DNA of 64,000 nt, from positions 186,001 through 250,000 of the forward strand of contig JAKMXF010000144.1 of assembly GCA_024704765.1 (NCBI GenBank), read 5' to 3'. The notes below the pieces were generated by a model, which saw only the letters and a list, made by a program, of their open reading frames with translations, had not been told where the DNA came from and ran no database searches. A program made the position numbers and the translations under genes. This DNA is from Oopsacas minuta. Taxonomy: Eukaryota > Porifera > Hexactinellida > Lyssacinosida > Leucopsacidae. This document shows positions 1 through 11,400 of the stretch, one piece after another. Every line of letters starts with the position of its first letter. Positions within the stretch are counted from its first letter, which is position 1.

Positions 1-104
1 ATTAACAGTGTCGAATACATGTCACTATTATTAACACACAAGGTAACAAATAGTGTCCTATAATAAACTACAAGGTGTAAAAATTGTGTCGCGCTGCCAC
101 TTAC

Positions 105-328
105 CTATCAGCTTTCCCACAACTGCTATCGATATTATCCAAATTAACTTCAATATTGCCCAGCTGTTCGTTTTGTTCATCTAACATTTTCCCCGCCTCA
201 GCCCCTGACTGGTAGGCCTCATCAATGTGTCGGAGACTCCTAGCAGTGCTTTCTGCCATTTTCTGTTCATACATGCTAATCTTTATTCGGCATTCCTCTG
301 CTTCATTACGGTATCCCTCGTAGCTCAT
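105..328 (-). CDS. SNAP-25/SNAP-23/SNAP-29 family SNARE, first exon only
   Basis: The exon encodes about 74 residues matching the N-terminal (Qb) SNARE helix of the SNAP-25 family. Heptad-spaced residues run to a MLDEQNEQLGNIE stretch, whose central glutamine fits the ionic-layer position. The ATG at 328 opens the frame. The exon ends at a GTAAGT donor read on the minus strand (ACTTAC at 99-104), leaving two bases of a split codon. The palmitoylated linker and the second (Qc) helix lie beyond the left edge of the window. Family members are t-SNAREs that pair with syntaxin and VAMP to drive membrane fusion. The family call is firm, but SNAP-25, -23 and -29 cannot be told apart from this exon. 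Confidence 0.8.
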
Positions 329-705
329 TGCTATATATAGTAATAGGCTTATAAGTTATATAAATAGACAACAATTGGCGCTCCTAGGGGGAAATGGGGC
401 ATTTGTCTAGGTGTGAATATCCTGGAAGTGGCTGAGAGATCTTGGAACCGTCACATGGTCACAACGGTCTGAGACGATCAGCGGATTCAATCCTATATCT
501 GATAGGCTAAATTGGACGTTCTAGTTTTTAGTGCCATCAATGACAACTAGGGAACCACTTTGATATGGAATAGGACAACAAGAGAAGTGGTCGTGCCACT
601 TCTCTTAATAATTTCTAGAAATTTATGGCTGATTAATATATATGAAACATGTTACTAAATTTAGAATTGTATTTGCCTAATATCTGAAGTATAATACTTG
701 TATAG
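329..705. other. Intergenic, no gene seen
   Basis: This is the 5' flank of the SNAP-25-like gene. I see no open frame with splice support. A G-rich run (about 370-395) resembles unannotated repeat sequence. Confidence 0.4.
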
Positions 706-868
706 AATAGTGCCAAGTGAAGAGTTCTTATCAAGCCACTTCCCTGACAGCGACACAATACACCACTCTAAGAAAAAGGCGTGTAAAAAGGGACACCCAA
801 TGGAGACAGATGAAATTCAAAATGGAACTAAGTTGGTTCCAGATTCTGAGATTATGAGCGACCAATGA
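706..868 (+). CDS. Possible terminal exon of an unidentified gene
   Basis: An open frame follows an AG at 704-705 and runs to a TGA at 866-868. It encodes about 54 residues: an acidic/hydrophobic start, a lysine-rich KKKACKKGHP stretch, and an end in LVPDSEIMSDQ. An AATAAA signal overlaps the position just after the stop, as expected for a 3' end. No upstream exon was located and the protein is not recognised. It may be the last exon of a gene whose other exons lie to the left, or a chance frame. Confidence 0.3.
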
Positions 869-869
869 A

Positions 870-875
870 AATAAA
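870..875 (+). terminator. AATAAA polyadenylation signal
   Basis: A canonical AATAAA lies two bases after the TGA of the candidate terminal exon. It is the main support for that exon. Confidence 0.35.
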
Positions 876-1293
876 GTAAACATTTTTATTGAATTAATTA
901 TTCTATTTTTAGAAACTTGTGTTGCTATGGTGATTTCTCTGGAATGTTTGTATGTGAATTCTCAATTCTCTCTACAATCTTTCTCAAGAGACGGGAATCT
1001 TAAATAAAATACAAAAATGTATCGATTTGACACGTGAATATTGACACTAATTATAGTAACAATGTATTGAATATTTCCTTTATTGCCTAATTCGAAAGTG
1101 GAACGTTTGGAGAGGCTAATGGTCCAATTATTGCACTCATAGGGGGACATTTAGAGGGACAATGGTCGACTGAAATGCAAGTGTTGGGTCTTTATCTACA
1201 TATAGCATATTTCTTCACTTGTTATTAATTTACTAACTAACATTTCTGGCCAATCAAAAGCTTTAGCTCGTGACAGCTGTGCCATTCAACCAC
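876..1293. other. Cyclin C upstream region
   Basis: AT-rich sequence before the cyclin C start codon. No gene is seen; a 62-codon minus-strand frame here has no family resemblance. Confidence 0.4.
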
Positions 1294-2708
1294 ATGGCGG
1301 GTAATTTCTGGAAGAGTTCACACTATGAGGAATGGCTCCTGCACCCACAGGAATTGGAACTAGGCCGCAGAGAGGATTGTGAGGTTCTGACTAAGGAGCA
1401 ATTATTGAAATTACATATTTTCTACGCTAATTTTATACAAACATTAGGAGAACATGCTCTTCTGAGACAACAGGTATTATGTGACACATTTGTGACACTT
1501 TTTGGTGGCACAAATGTATAGGGAATGTGTCCTAGGCTTCTGCCACTTTTTACGATTAATTAATTAATTTAGTTCCGGTTGAATTAGCATTAAATGCACA
1601 TAGTTCCATATAATAACACTTTCCTCAAGGTAATCGCTACAGCATCAGTATACTTCAAACGATTCTATGTGAGGAACTCTCTGAGATCTGTAGACCCCCT
1701 CCTCATGTCCCTGACCTCTATACACCTAGCTGCCATAGTGGAGGAGTGTGACATGCAGACCGGCTCTAAATTGACACAAGCATACTCGGGAGCTGTCAAA
1801 TCAAAATTCAGAGACTATTTCAGTGTGGAATGCCCCTTCAATTATCAGACGGTTAGTATAAACAGAACTAACACCTTATAGTTCCAGTTTAGTGGTATAT
1901 GATTAGGGATATGGGTATAGGCTTCTGTGGTTCATTTTTGTAGTTTATAGTTACAGTTATAGGTTCTGGAATGTGAATTCCTTCTCCTCGAAATGATGGA
2001 CTGTTGTCTCATTGTTTACCACCCTTACAGACCACTTATGCAATATGTGTCGGATATATCAGATGACACATTACTCCCTGTGGCATGGAGGATCGTTAAT
2101 GACACCTATAGGTCAGATATATGTCTCCTGTACCCCCCGTACTTAATTGCATTAGCTTGTCTACATATGGCTGCTGTTATGCGAAAAAAGGATATCAAAG
2201 CTTGGTTAGTTTATGCCACTTTTTGACAGTTTTGTATTTCACAATTTGGCGGGTTTTATGCGCATTTAACTCCTTGTTTGTGGCGCCTATTTTTGTTTTG
2301 TTAACACCTTTCTTTGTGCCACTTTTAACTTTCTAAAGTGGCACATGTTTACATTTTTGTGGAATACATAAAAATCAAATTTTTATTATTGGGCTATTGA
2401 CAGTCATGTTAGACCAATTTACAAGTTAGAGGGGAATACCTCTCCTCCTCTATGGTGTCACCCACTATCTAAACCACCAAAAATACACAAACAAACCCTT
2501 ACTACTAACAAATAGGTTTACAGAACTGAATATGGATCTGGACCAAATAGCTCTAATAACTAAAGAGGTGTTACAATTATATGAATTATGGAAAAACTTC
2601 AATGAAAGCAAGGAAATGCGAGAAATAATGGAGAAATCACCAAAACCCAAATTCACGAAAGAAGGCGCCAAATCGTACAACAATGCTGCCACTTCCTCAA
2701 ACTCTTGA
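1294..2708 (+). CDS. CCNC: Cyclin C (Mediator kinase-module cyclin)
   Basis: Four exons (1294-1473, 1630-1851, 1963-2204, 2516-2708) join in frame to 278 residues; human cyclin C has 283. The start at MAGNFW matches the family; an in-frame GTG upstream is not the start. Clear landmarks are the helix with SVYFKRFYVRNSL, the DCCLIVYHPYRPL segment, and CLLYPPYLIALACLH in the second cyclin fold. The C-terminal tail is short and Ser/Asn-rich, as in animals. Cyclin C activates CDK8/CDK19 in the Mediator kinase module. An AATAAA 89 bases after the stop precedes the next gene. Confidence 0.95.
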
Positions 2709-2796
2709 ATATGATTGGTTGTCAAACTTCTTTGTATTGTTTGTTATTAATTATCAATCAAATTTATGTGTATTTTAGTGATATTTTCACACCTTT

Positions 2797-2802
2797 AATA
2801 AA
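2797..2802 (+). terminator. AATAAA polyadenylation signal of cyclin C
   Basis: An AATAAA lies between the cyclin C stop and the next start codon, overlapping the recurrent word TTTTCACACCTTT. Confidence 0.6.
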
Positions 2803-2856
2803 CATTTACTACTTTCATCAATTGTTATATCTAGACACATTCCTTGTTTAGTATCC

Positions 2857-3375
2857 ATGGCAACAGCACAGAAGCGCATAGGAATTCTAGTAGAATTTAA
2901 CTATGAGGACCTGGAGGTGTGGTACCCCCTCTTGCGGTTCCGTGAGGAAGGTATGTGTACCTTTACCATTGGCCCAGAGGTCGATAAAGTGTACCAATCC
3001 AAGAAAGGATACCCCTGTAAATCTGATAAAAGCATCGATACCATATCAGCTGATGATCTAGACGTGCTGATTATACCAGGTGGTTTCGCGCCTGATTATT
3101 GGCGTAGAGACGAGAGATTTGTGTCGCTTGTCCAGAAGGCAAACGAGAAGGAGAAGGTTATCGGATCGATATGCCACGGGCCGTGGTTACTATGTTCCGC
3201 TCGGATTATCAAGGACCGGAAATTGACCTGTTTCTGCTCAATTAAGGATGACGTCATAAATGCAGGAGGTATATATCAAGATGCAAGTGTTGTTGTTGAT
3301 GGAAATCTTGTCACCTCACGTGTCCCCACAGACCTGCCGGATTTCTGTAAAGCTATTTTAGGACTCTTAAAGTAG
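2857..3375 (+). CDS. PfpI-type member of the DJ-1/PfpI superfamily, intronless
   Basis: This 172-residue protein aligns along its whole length with bacterial and archaeal PfpI proteins. It has an N-terminal Rossmann strand with the family acidic motif (FNYEDLE, residues 14-20), LDVLIIPGGFAPDY (69-81), the nucleophile elbow SICHGPW with Cys106-His107, the KDDVINAGG motif, and a C-terminal strand with DGNLVTSRVP. Members have been described as peptidases or as protein/nucleotide deglycases, so activity should not be assumed. It is closer to the prokaryotic PfpI branch than to animal PARK7, has no intron, and sits 148 bp after cyclin C. Lateral acquisition is possible. The ATG at 2857 is followed directly by the conserved first strand. 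Confidence 0.88.
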   Translation: MATAQKRIGILVEFNYEDLEVWYPLLRFREEGMCTFTIGPEVDKVYQSKKGYPCKSDKSIDTISADDLDVLIIPGGFAPDYWRRDERFVSLVQKANEKEKVIGSICHGPWLLCSARIIKDRKLTCFCSIKDDVINAGGIYQDASVVVDGNLVTSRVPTDLPDFCKAILGLLK

Positions 3376-3491
3376 CTTTTTATACTATCAGATATTTTAG
3401 GAGTATCTTATTGGTGTTAAGTGGCTTATTGTGTCGATTTGTTTATTTACAACTTTTGACCAATTATAATATTAGAAATTCTGTTTATTTT

Positions 3492-5877
3492 ATGTCAGAA
3501 GAAGTGGCAGAGAATGAAATTGTGTCATCAAAATGTGCCGGCGTGCCACTTGACCATGTGCAGCCACTTGGCGAGTGGATAGCTGAGAATAGAGGTAACT
3601 ACACAAGTGATATTCACACCTTGGTTCTGGCGGCCAAATTCAATGATGTAGAGGTAAAGTACAATTGTTAAGTAGTTAAACGACTAAATAGTTGTATGAT
3701 TGAATGGTTCCATTTTACAGGTGGCAGAGAGGTACATAAGGTGTCAAAACACAGTGGCAAACTTAGAGGTGACAAGTAATGCATGTGTCATGCCCAACCG
3801 ACCAATCGTAATCGCTGCCACACCTCTTTGGATGGCATCAGCATGTGGCAACTTAGAAATGGTTCAGTATCTGATTGGCCATGGGGCAGATGTGAACCAT
3901 GCCACTAAAACTGGGTCCACACCACTCAGAGGTGCTTGTTTCTACGGCCACTTAGAAGTGGTTCGTTTCCTTCATGCCAACTCTGCCTGTCTGAATACAG
4001 CAAACCAATGGGGTAACACTCCACTCATGATTGCTGCGTACCGGAAACATCCACACGTTGTTAGGTAAGAGTAGTGTGATTGGAATATGACACTTTTGTG
4101 CCACTTAATACTTTCTTTAGATTCCTGTTGGTGAACGGAGCGGACGTATTCGCCCAATCCATCCAGGGTGAGGAGAGGGGGAACAATGCTCTTCACGAGG
4201 CCTGTGCTGGAGGGAGTCTACAGATCACCCAGCTGTTGTACCAATCTAATGTGCCATACTGCCACAATGAACATGGCATGACACCTGCTATAATAGCTGC
4301 CTCAGAGGGTATGATTGCACCGATGGAATTCTTTCTTCATAACGGGATCTGTACAGGGGATGAAGCTGTTAATGCCCTCGAGCTAGCGGGGAGCGCTGTC
4401 GTCATGAGGGGACACTTGTTATGTTCCCCCCAACAGCTGGTACTGTCAACACCTTTCTTTAAGCGGGCATTTCAAATACTAGAGGGTGAGTACTAGCTTT
4501 CAAAGGTGTGAAAATTGGGCATTTCTGCCCCTTGGAGGTTTTGTGACACTTTCCCCCTTGACACCTTTCTAAATATATTAGAACGAGGAGATTATACGCG
4601 TACACCACCAGCACTGGAACCAATAGCTCCATACTGTAACATAGTTCCTGTAACCATGGTAACGGAATTAGCTGAGGTAACTACGATACCAGTCAGGAAT
4701 GCTATGTACTGCCTGATGGTTAGAGAAAGAGTAACTTCTAAACTACACTTCCATACTGCTAATGACACCAGGTTTGTTTTTAGTTCCATATTGTAACACC
4801 TTTATAAATAGAAGTTCCGAACATTTATGGGTCTTGTGGTCAAATTTAGTGACAGTTTAAACTGATATAACAACCATAATATTAATATTTTCACACCTTT
4901 TCTAAAATAGATACTCAGCCCTCTTGTACCAAGCTGTAGGCGACACATGTCTAGGGTTAGAACTGGCATTATACAACCTGTCACTTAATGCCACTTCACG
5001 CCCCGGGACACAATGCTTTGGTGACTCACTAGCCATCTCAATCAGCTTCATAGAAAAGGAAATAAGCCACTTTCAAAGTGGCAGATTCAATATAGCCACT
5101 TTTGCTAAAGTGGCATTGCAAGGTGTGAAGAAGTTGTACAGTGAGAATATGTTAGAGGAATTTGATGAAATAGTTCCAGAAGAGAGGGAGGAGAAGATAA
5201 TTGTGTCGGTGCTAAATTTACTGGCAATTTGGGGACACTATTCACAGGGTTGTGCTGACAAATGGGAGGTAAGTTATGTGACATAATTCTAGATATATTC
5301 ATATGTTCACACCTTGTATTTGTAGGAATGTTTGGAGTTCACTAGAGAATTGATACAGTTACCACTTAGCAACACATTTTTAACACTTGGCTCAAATCTC
5401 CTCCACTTTGTGTGCCACTTTCCAACAGAGCAAATCAAAGAGAAAGTCCACCAATACGAATTAGGCTCATTTTTAAATTACCGACACATTGTGGCTCGTT
5501 TACTTATCGAAATAAATTGTGACCCTGATCACCTTGACGCATTACATAACACCTCATTACAAATTGCCATCAGGAGCATCTCAAGGTGTCACAATAATGT
5601 GCCAATTTCCATTTGTCTCGTTGTTAAGGAATTGATTGTTAGTGGTGTCCATCTCGACACAAGGAATGTGTCAGATTGTGCCATAAATTGGGACACTTTA
5701 GAGTACGCAGCATTTACAGGTGGTTTTGTGCCACTTTTTAACACCATTAAGATCCTGCCACTAAAGTGTCTCTCAGCGCGAACAGTGGCAACATGTGGAC
5801 ACAATTTTCACACCTTAGAAAATATTCTTCCTAAAATATTGTTTGATTTTGTACAAATTCATTCGAAACATAAATAA
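3492..5877 (+). CDS. FEM1: FEM-1 family ankyrin-repeat substrate receptor of CUL2 ligases
   Basis: Six exons (3492-3653, 3721-4064, 4121-4485, 4582-4771, 4911-5268, 5326-5877) close in frame at 656 residues, near the human FEM1 proteins (about 620-670). N-terminal ankyrin repeats include ATPLWMASACGNLEMVQYL, STPLRGACFYGHLEVVRFL and NNALHEACAGGSLQITQLL. The FEM-1 mid region follows (AVNALELAGSAVV), then helical repeats and a C-terminal ankyrin pair. FEM-1 proteins recognise C-terminal degrons, notably ending in arginine, and recruit them to CUL2-RBX1 through a VHL-box. FEM1A, B and C cannot be distinguished. The exons are unusually dense in the words AAGTGGC/GCCACTT and GTGTCG/CGACAC. Confidence 0.92.
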
Positions 5878-6055
5878 TAACTTTGAAAATTTATAAATTT
5901 ATCACTTTTAAAGTGGCATATTTAGTGGCATATTCAGTGGCTCAGTCTATAGTCCAATAGGTGTGGAATTGGCACATGGGGGTGTAGATATATACCTGAT
6001 CTATCATATTTTCATACTTTTTGTATTTGCCTCAAATACATTACTAGTTGTTATA

Positions 6056-8027
6056 ATGTCACAAATTGACTCAGATGTGTCGCATACATGGTTCGTGATG
6101 ATGCGACAACTTGGATTCGACCCCAATAAAATCGGCGCCACTTATAAACTCAAAATACAAGAGGACATGTTCCGGACAGCTAACCCAAGGGGACTTGAAG
6201 TTACCCTCTATTTTCTACTTACAAAACTTGACCCAATCAAATCTCGGGAAAAATTCAAACCCTGTTGGCCTATTCAAGATAAGAATGAAGAACGGCAGTT
6301 CCGAAAGCTATGCATTGATTGGTTGAATGAATTAGGCGCCATATGGCCTAGTCTAGGATTTAACACCTCTAGGAAACCATCTGTAATTCTCTTGAATCCT
6401 ATTGGTGATAAAGTTTACAAATTTTTATTCAATTTTACTCATCATGTCTTGATGACACAAATTCACACCTTTCCGTCTAGGTATTTATTAAATTTACATA
6501 TGCTACATTATATGAATATTTTAAGTTCTATTTTTAGATTCAAACATTCCATTCCAGCTCTACCGCAACCAGGCAGTGAAGGAAAATGTGACCTATTAAC
6601 GAATGGCTCAATAAGGGCTTCTCAAGCTCTGACAATTGATAATATCCGACAGTTTTTGTTTTGGGTGGCACAACGACACAAATGTACCACTTCATGGATG
6701 GACACTAGTCAGAAGTATTGTGAGGAGATTAAAAGTTTAAGGAAAAGCAATAGAGAGTGTCAAAAGAGGATTGGCGAGCTGTCAAATGTGTCGCGGAAAA
6801 GTGGCACAAAAAGTGTTGCTCACCTCTTACCGACTATTAGCTCACTTTCTGAGCAGGTAATCCTATTGGTTGATTTGTTTATTACAAATTTTCTCACCTT
6901 TTCTCTCATAGATGGATCAGTTGAGCGGCACATTGGACACATATACCACCTACTGTGCCACTTTGGAGAACTCTCTTTCATTTGGTAACAAACAAACAAC
7001 AATTGATGGCGCAAAAATAAATCTAAAATTAGAAAATCCAATATTAAGTTCTTACGAAAAACTTTACACAAATGGAAGAATTGGCGCACTTTATTCTCAC
7101 AAAAATGAGATTAACTTAGGCGCCTATTTACAGCTGGGTAAGTTGTCACTTGTGACGGCTGATGATGTGATTAGTCAGTTCAAAGGGCCACCTCTATTTG
7201 ACAAGTGGCGTAAACCACTTGACCAAATTGTGACTAAGAAAGAGTTAGTTCCAATTCTGGAGAGTTTGAAATCTGAAATGAAGAGTGTAAAATTAGAAGG
7301 AAAAGAGATTGAGCATCATAACAACCGAATAACTGCTCTGGAATGTGAACTTAAAACTTTCAGCGAATCAGAATTCGCGCATTTATTTGTCCCGCCAAAT
7401 CTGACTGACAAGATTGATGGAATGTATACCGAAATATTCAAAATGCCAGATCTTACAGCTGAGATAGATCCACTTGGTGATACAGCTCCACCTTCTGGTG
7501 GCACAGGGACACAATTTGGATCTAACCCTCCGCCAACTGATGACACAATTCCACATTTTGGTGGCACAATACCTTTTATTGCACCACTTAACACTTCGGA
7601 GCAAGACTTGAGTTCAAATTCGCCACTTTTATCTCACATAAATGTGACCACTAACGAAACCCTCTCCACCACCATACCGGATGTAACACCTTTCATTATA
7701 AACAAAAAATCCAAACAAACAACTGAGCAGAAAAACAAACAAACAAACAAGAAAGTTCCAAAAACAAAACAACAAATAATGGAGGATCTGACTGACCAAA
7801 TCTCATCTGCCATTCTCTCAGAAAATTCCTTTGCCGCAGAGGACCACTTTTTTAGCGACCCATTAGAGGCCCTAGATGAAAAATCCGCATTCCAAGACAA
7901 GGATAACATCGCTAGGACCCCAGATAGCATTATGTCCCTCGCAACCCAGTCACCTGAATCAAAACCTTTGGAATGTGAAGCTTCCAAACTTACATTTTTG
8001 AGTCCACTTAGGGATGACGATTTGTAA
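6056..8027 (+). CDS. HAUS6: HAUS augmin-like complex subunit 6
   Basis: Two exons (6056-6856, 6912-8027) give 638 residues. The N-terminal 250 residues follow the HAUS6 domain: MRQLGFDPNKI, a phenylalanine-rich FLLTKLDP segment, and KPCWPIQDKNEERQFRKLC, the family CWP...FRK motif. Coiled-coil regions follow (CEEIKSLRKSNREC). The C-terminus is disordered and includes ARTPDSIMSLATQSPES, resembling the human tail. Human HAUS6 is longer (about 955) because of its tail. Augmin recruits gamma-tubulin to existing microtubules in the spindle, and HAUS6 contacts NEDD1. The start at MSQIDSDVSHTW was preferred over an in-frame ATG 31 codons upstream that would add an unrelated hydrophobic stretch. Confidence 0.85.
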
Positions 8028-8493
8028 ATATTTGTGATTTCTGCTTAGCAACCAAACAAACGTAATCCTTTAATTTGATTGGTTGAAAATTACATAACTT
8101 TACCTTGATTTGCTAATTTAATTATTAGAATTCTAAAACAGACCTGACAACTGTATAGACGCTGCATACCAATCTGGTTGCTATGGATACATCACAAGCG
8201 TGTGTAAGTTAAGCTATCATATCTCTAAGGTTAACTTTAATCAAATAGGCTCAAAGCTTATATGAAAAATGTGTTTTTCCATACGAAACCTTTCCAAAGT
8301 ATTTTCAGTAGATTCCTCTTAGACACTATAAAAGTCAAGCGATAGGTTCGAAAATAATTATGAACTTTTAGGAGACACATTCGGACACTTAATGCGGGCT
8401 GTAAATATTATATTATAAGTTAAAACATTCCTAAGTGTGTCATTGGTAACTATGTTATTGTGTATAGATTGAGTATTATCTGTGAGGTGTGAC
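8028..8493. other. Intergenic region between HAUS6 and the coiled-coil gene
   Basis: AT-rich. A short ATG frame (about 8183-8203) ends at a GTAAGT but could not be joined in frame to the next exon, so it is not called. No RNA gene or repeat was recognised. Confidence 0.4.
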
Positions 8494-11400
8494 ATGGCTG
8501 AGGACACAAATACAGAGCTCGACACATTTCAGGATAAACACACTGAGCTAAGAGCTACTCTGTCATCTCTGATTAAGCAACATAAAAAGAATGTAGGATC
8601 TAAGAGGACAGAGGCACAGGAATTAGGGGTCATTTTGAGACAATGCAAGGTGTGAAATACAGGATTACGGCCACATTCTAGCCACTTTGTCGAATATTTA
8701 AATGGTTGCTATTTTAGGAACTTTTAAGGACAGTCTCTGCCACTTTCTCAGAACTTGTGGTACTTGAAAAACTCTACAAAGCTATCCAGAAACCTGACAA
8801 AAGTGTCACCTCAAATCTAAAAACTATTCAGGAAGACTTTAAGGATTTTAAGGAAGAGTTAGAGAAGACGAGAGTAGGACTAGAATCTGATTTCATTAAT
8901 AAGATACAAGGCTGTATTGTAGAGGTAATTAATGGAACTATAAGTAATCATAGTTGCGGTTTAAGAAATGTATATCACTTCCTCTTATTATAAACAAACT
9001 AGCAACCAATAAACAATATACTAACAAACTGATGAACAGCAGAAGTTGCCAAACAAACAACAAACTAATTGACAAACAATCAATAGACAAACAAACCAAA
9101 TAGCCCAACGGTTCTCAGCCTTTCACCAGTGGACCCCCTGCTGTCGTCCGTGGGTCACCAAGGAGTCCATGGACAGCTGAAATAAACAAATAAACAAATA
9201 AACAAACAAACAAACAAACAAACAAATAACTACATTCAATTATAGATAGAAAGGAAGTTGAATGAATATGAGAGCTATGTCAGTATAGTTACTAAAGGAC
9301 AGATGTTACGTAATAGTACAGTACTCAAGGAGAGAATTAGCCGCTTCAAGGTGTGATAATATGTAACTATAACTATTAGTGTTATAACAAGATGGTAGAT
9401 ATTTCATTTTGTGATACCCAGCCGCTTAGAATGCCACCAACACCTCTAAAATTATGTAGGTGGTGGTCATAAATATTTTGAGGAAAATTGAATGAAATGT
9501 CCAACACCATTTGGTGTTGCAAGTGGCTTAGTTACCGATAAATTGCGTCCCAAGTGGCAGAGTTACACCACTCTACATAGTTGATAAATTGTGTCGCCCT
9601 TATATACTTTTTCACACCTTTAGGAAGACATCTTTGATGAATTGGAACCTAAAATACAGGAACTTTTTTCGTATATTATTGAGGAATCAGCTGAGAAGGG
9701 GGACAGTATCTCGTGCATTGAGGAACAAGCAGGGGAACCTAAACTACAAAGGAAGCACAGTGGCGTAGCAGTGGACGAAAGTGCCACACGTAAAAAACGC
9801 GCCCAAACTGCCACAGTTTACACATATAAATTGAAAAATACTGAAAATGTAACTGCAATGCATTATGGGCAGAGAATTGGAGATATTTATTCTTCCTGGA
9901 AAAAGCTAGAGGTAGGTGTCGCGTGCCACTTTAAAGTGGCTTATGTGGTGTGACACATTCAGGTGGCTGTCTATGCCATAGTAGACGAAAATGCCATGAA
10001 ACTGAATTACTATTTGTAACTTCAAAATGTCAATAAAATGGCATGATGCCACTTTACCATTGTGTCGTCTAGGCTAAGACACAGGTCTACTACACAGCGC
10101 TAAAATTCCGTCTAAAGGAGAGGGAGGTCAGTAAGGACCTCCTGGAGAATGCAGAGAAGTGGTACAACGACCACAAGGACACACAAGATAAGAGACTACT
10201 AGTTAAGGAATTCGAGGTTTGTATAATTAATATACATTCATATTTGACATATTTTGTGACACCTTGGGGAGAGGACCTTCTTCGGGTGTTAATCTATATT
10301 TAGTAACTTTATTTTTAGAGATATTTCATAAACGGACACATTTTTGACACCTTTGAAGCACATCTCAATGCCATGCAGGAATTGTGTCGCAATTACGCAG
10401 AACTGAAGGACACATACCAGATAAGTGTCTTCCATACTGATATGGTAACCAAGCAACTGTGTATAAGTATGGAATGTGTATGTATTATCAAATATTTTAG
10501 ATGATTGAGCTCTACCATGGTTACCAACAGAAGTATTTTGATTTGAAGAATAAGATTGATGATTTAGTTCCATATTCAAAGGTGTTAACATACATTAATT
10601 AGTAATTTGATGTAAATTTAATTTGGAATTTCCCCTTGGAGGTTTTGTCATCTTTGAGACACAAAATATATATTCTACATACCAACACCTTTATCGTGTT
10701 GTTATGTAGCTATACGTTAATTTTTGACCAAATTATCATAGTTACCATATTGGGCATTTGGTATTTGAAGGGACTATTCCATGAGGGGTGATGGGCCTAA
10801 TGTTCCAAGTGTGATACAGTTTTTCATTATTCTAGGCTAATGCTTATGAACAGATGGTTATGGATGTAGAGGACAAATTACAGATATTAGACAGACTCCT
10901 CGAGGCACTATTGTCTACAATACATGCCCTCAGAGAAAACAAACAAGTAGGTGTTAAAAGTGGCACAAATGTGTCATACGAGACCGTGCTAATGATTTAT
11001 GAGATTGTCCCGTGTGATCCCCTTTTAATAATATTTGAATGTAATTAGGGACTATATATGAATATAAATGAAAGAGTTGTTGAAATACAAAATGAACTGA
11101 CAGCTGGTGAGATTCTAATTGGTCAATTGACTGATGAGTATGCATGCTTATCCACATCTTTGGTTGCTAAGAAGAAAGATCATCATGAAACTATGTGGTA
11201 AGTAAATATTTATATTTGTGTTTACTTATGTATACCGGAACTATCTATTCTTAGTTCCAATTTCCAACACCATCAGTCAGATTTCAAGAGCTGTAGAGAT
11301 GGTTTGACTGCTCTGTGGATTGAAGACACCAGAAATAAATTCGTACAAAGAGAAAAATTTGAATCAGAACGGATAAATATTTCTGATAAATTCAGGAGAG

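Noticed and set aside
8183..8203. Short ATG frame ending at GTAAGT as first exon of the coiled-coil gene
   Set aside because: Joining it to the following sequence meets a stop in each acceptable phase. The ATG at 8494 gives a clean start.
9181..9227. (CAAA)n arrays as CRISPR-like or telomeric repeats
   Set aside because: The unit is 4 bases with no spacers, and similar short tracts occur in many introns. These are ordinary microsatellites.
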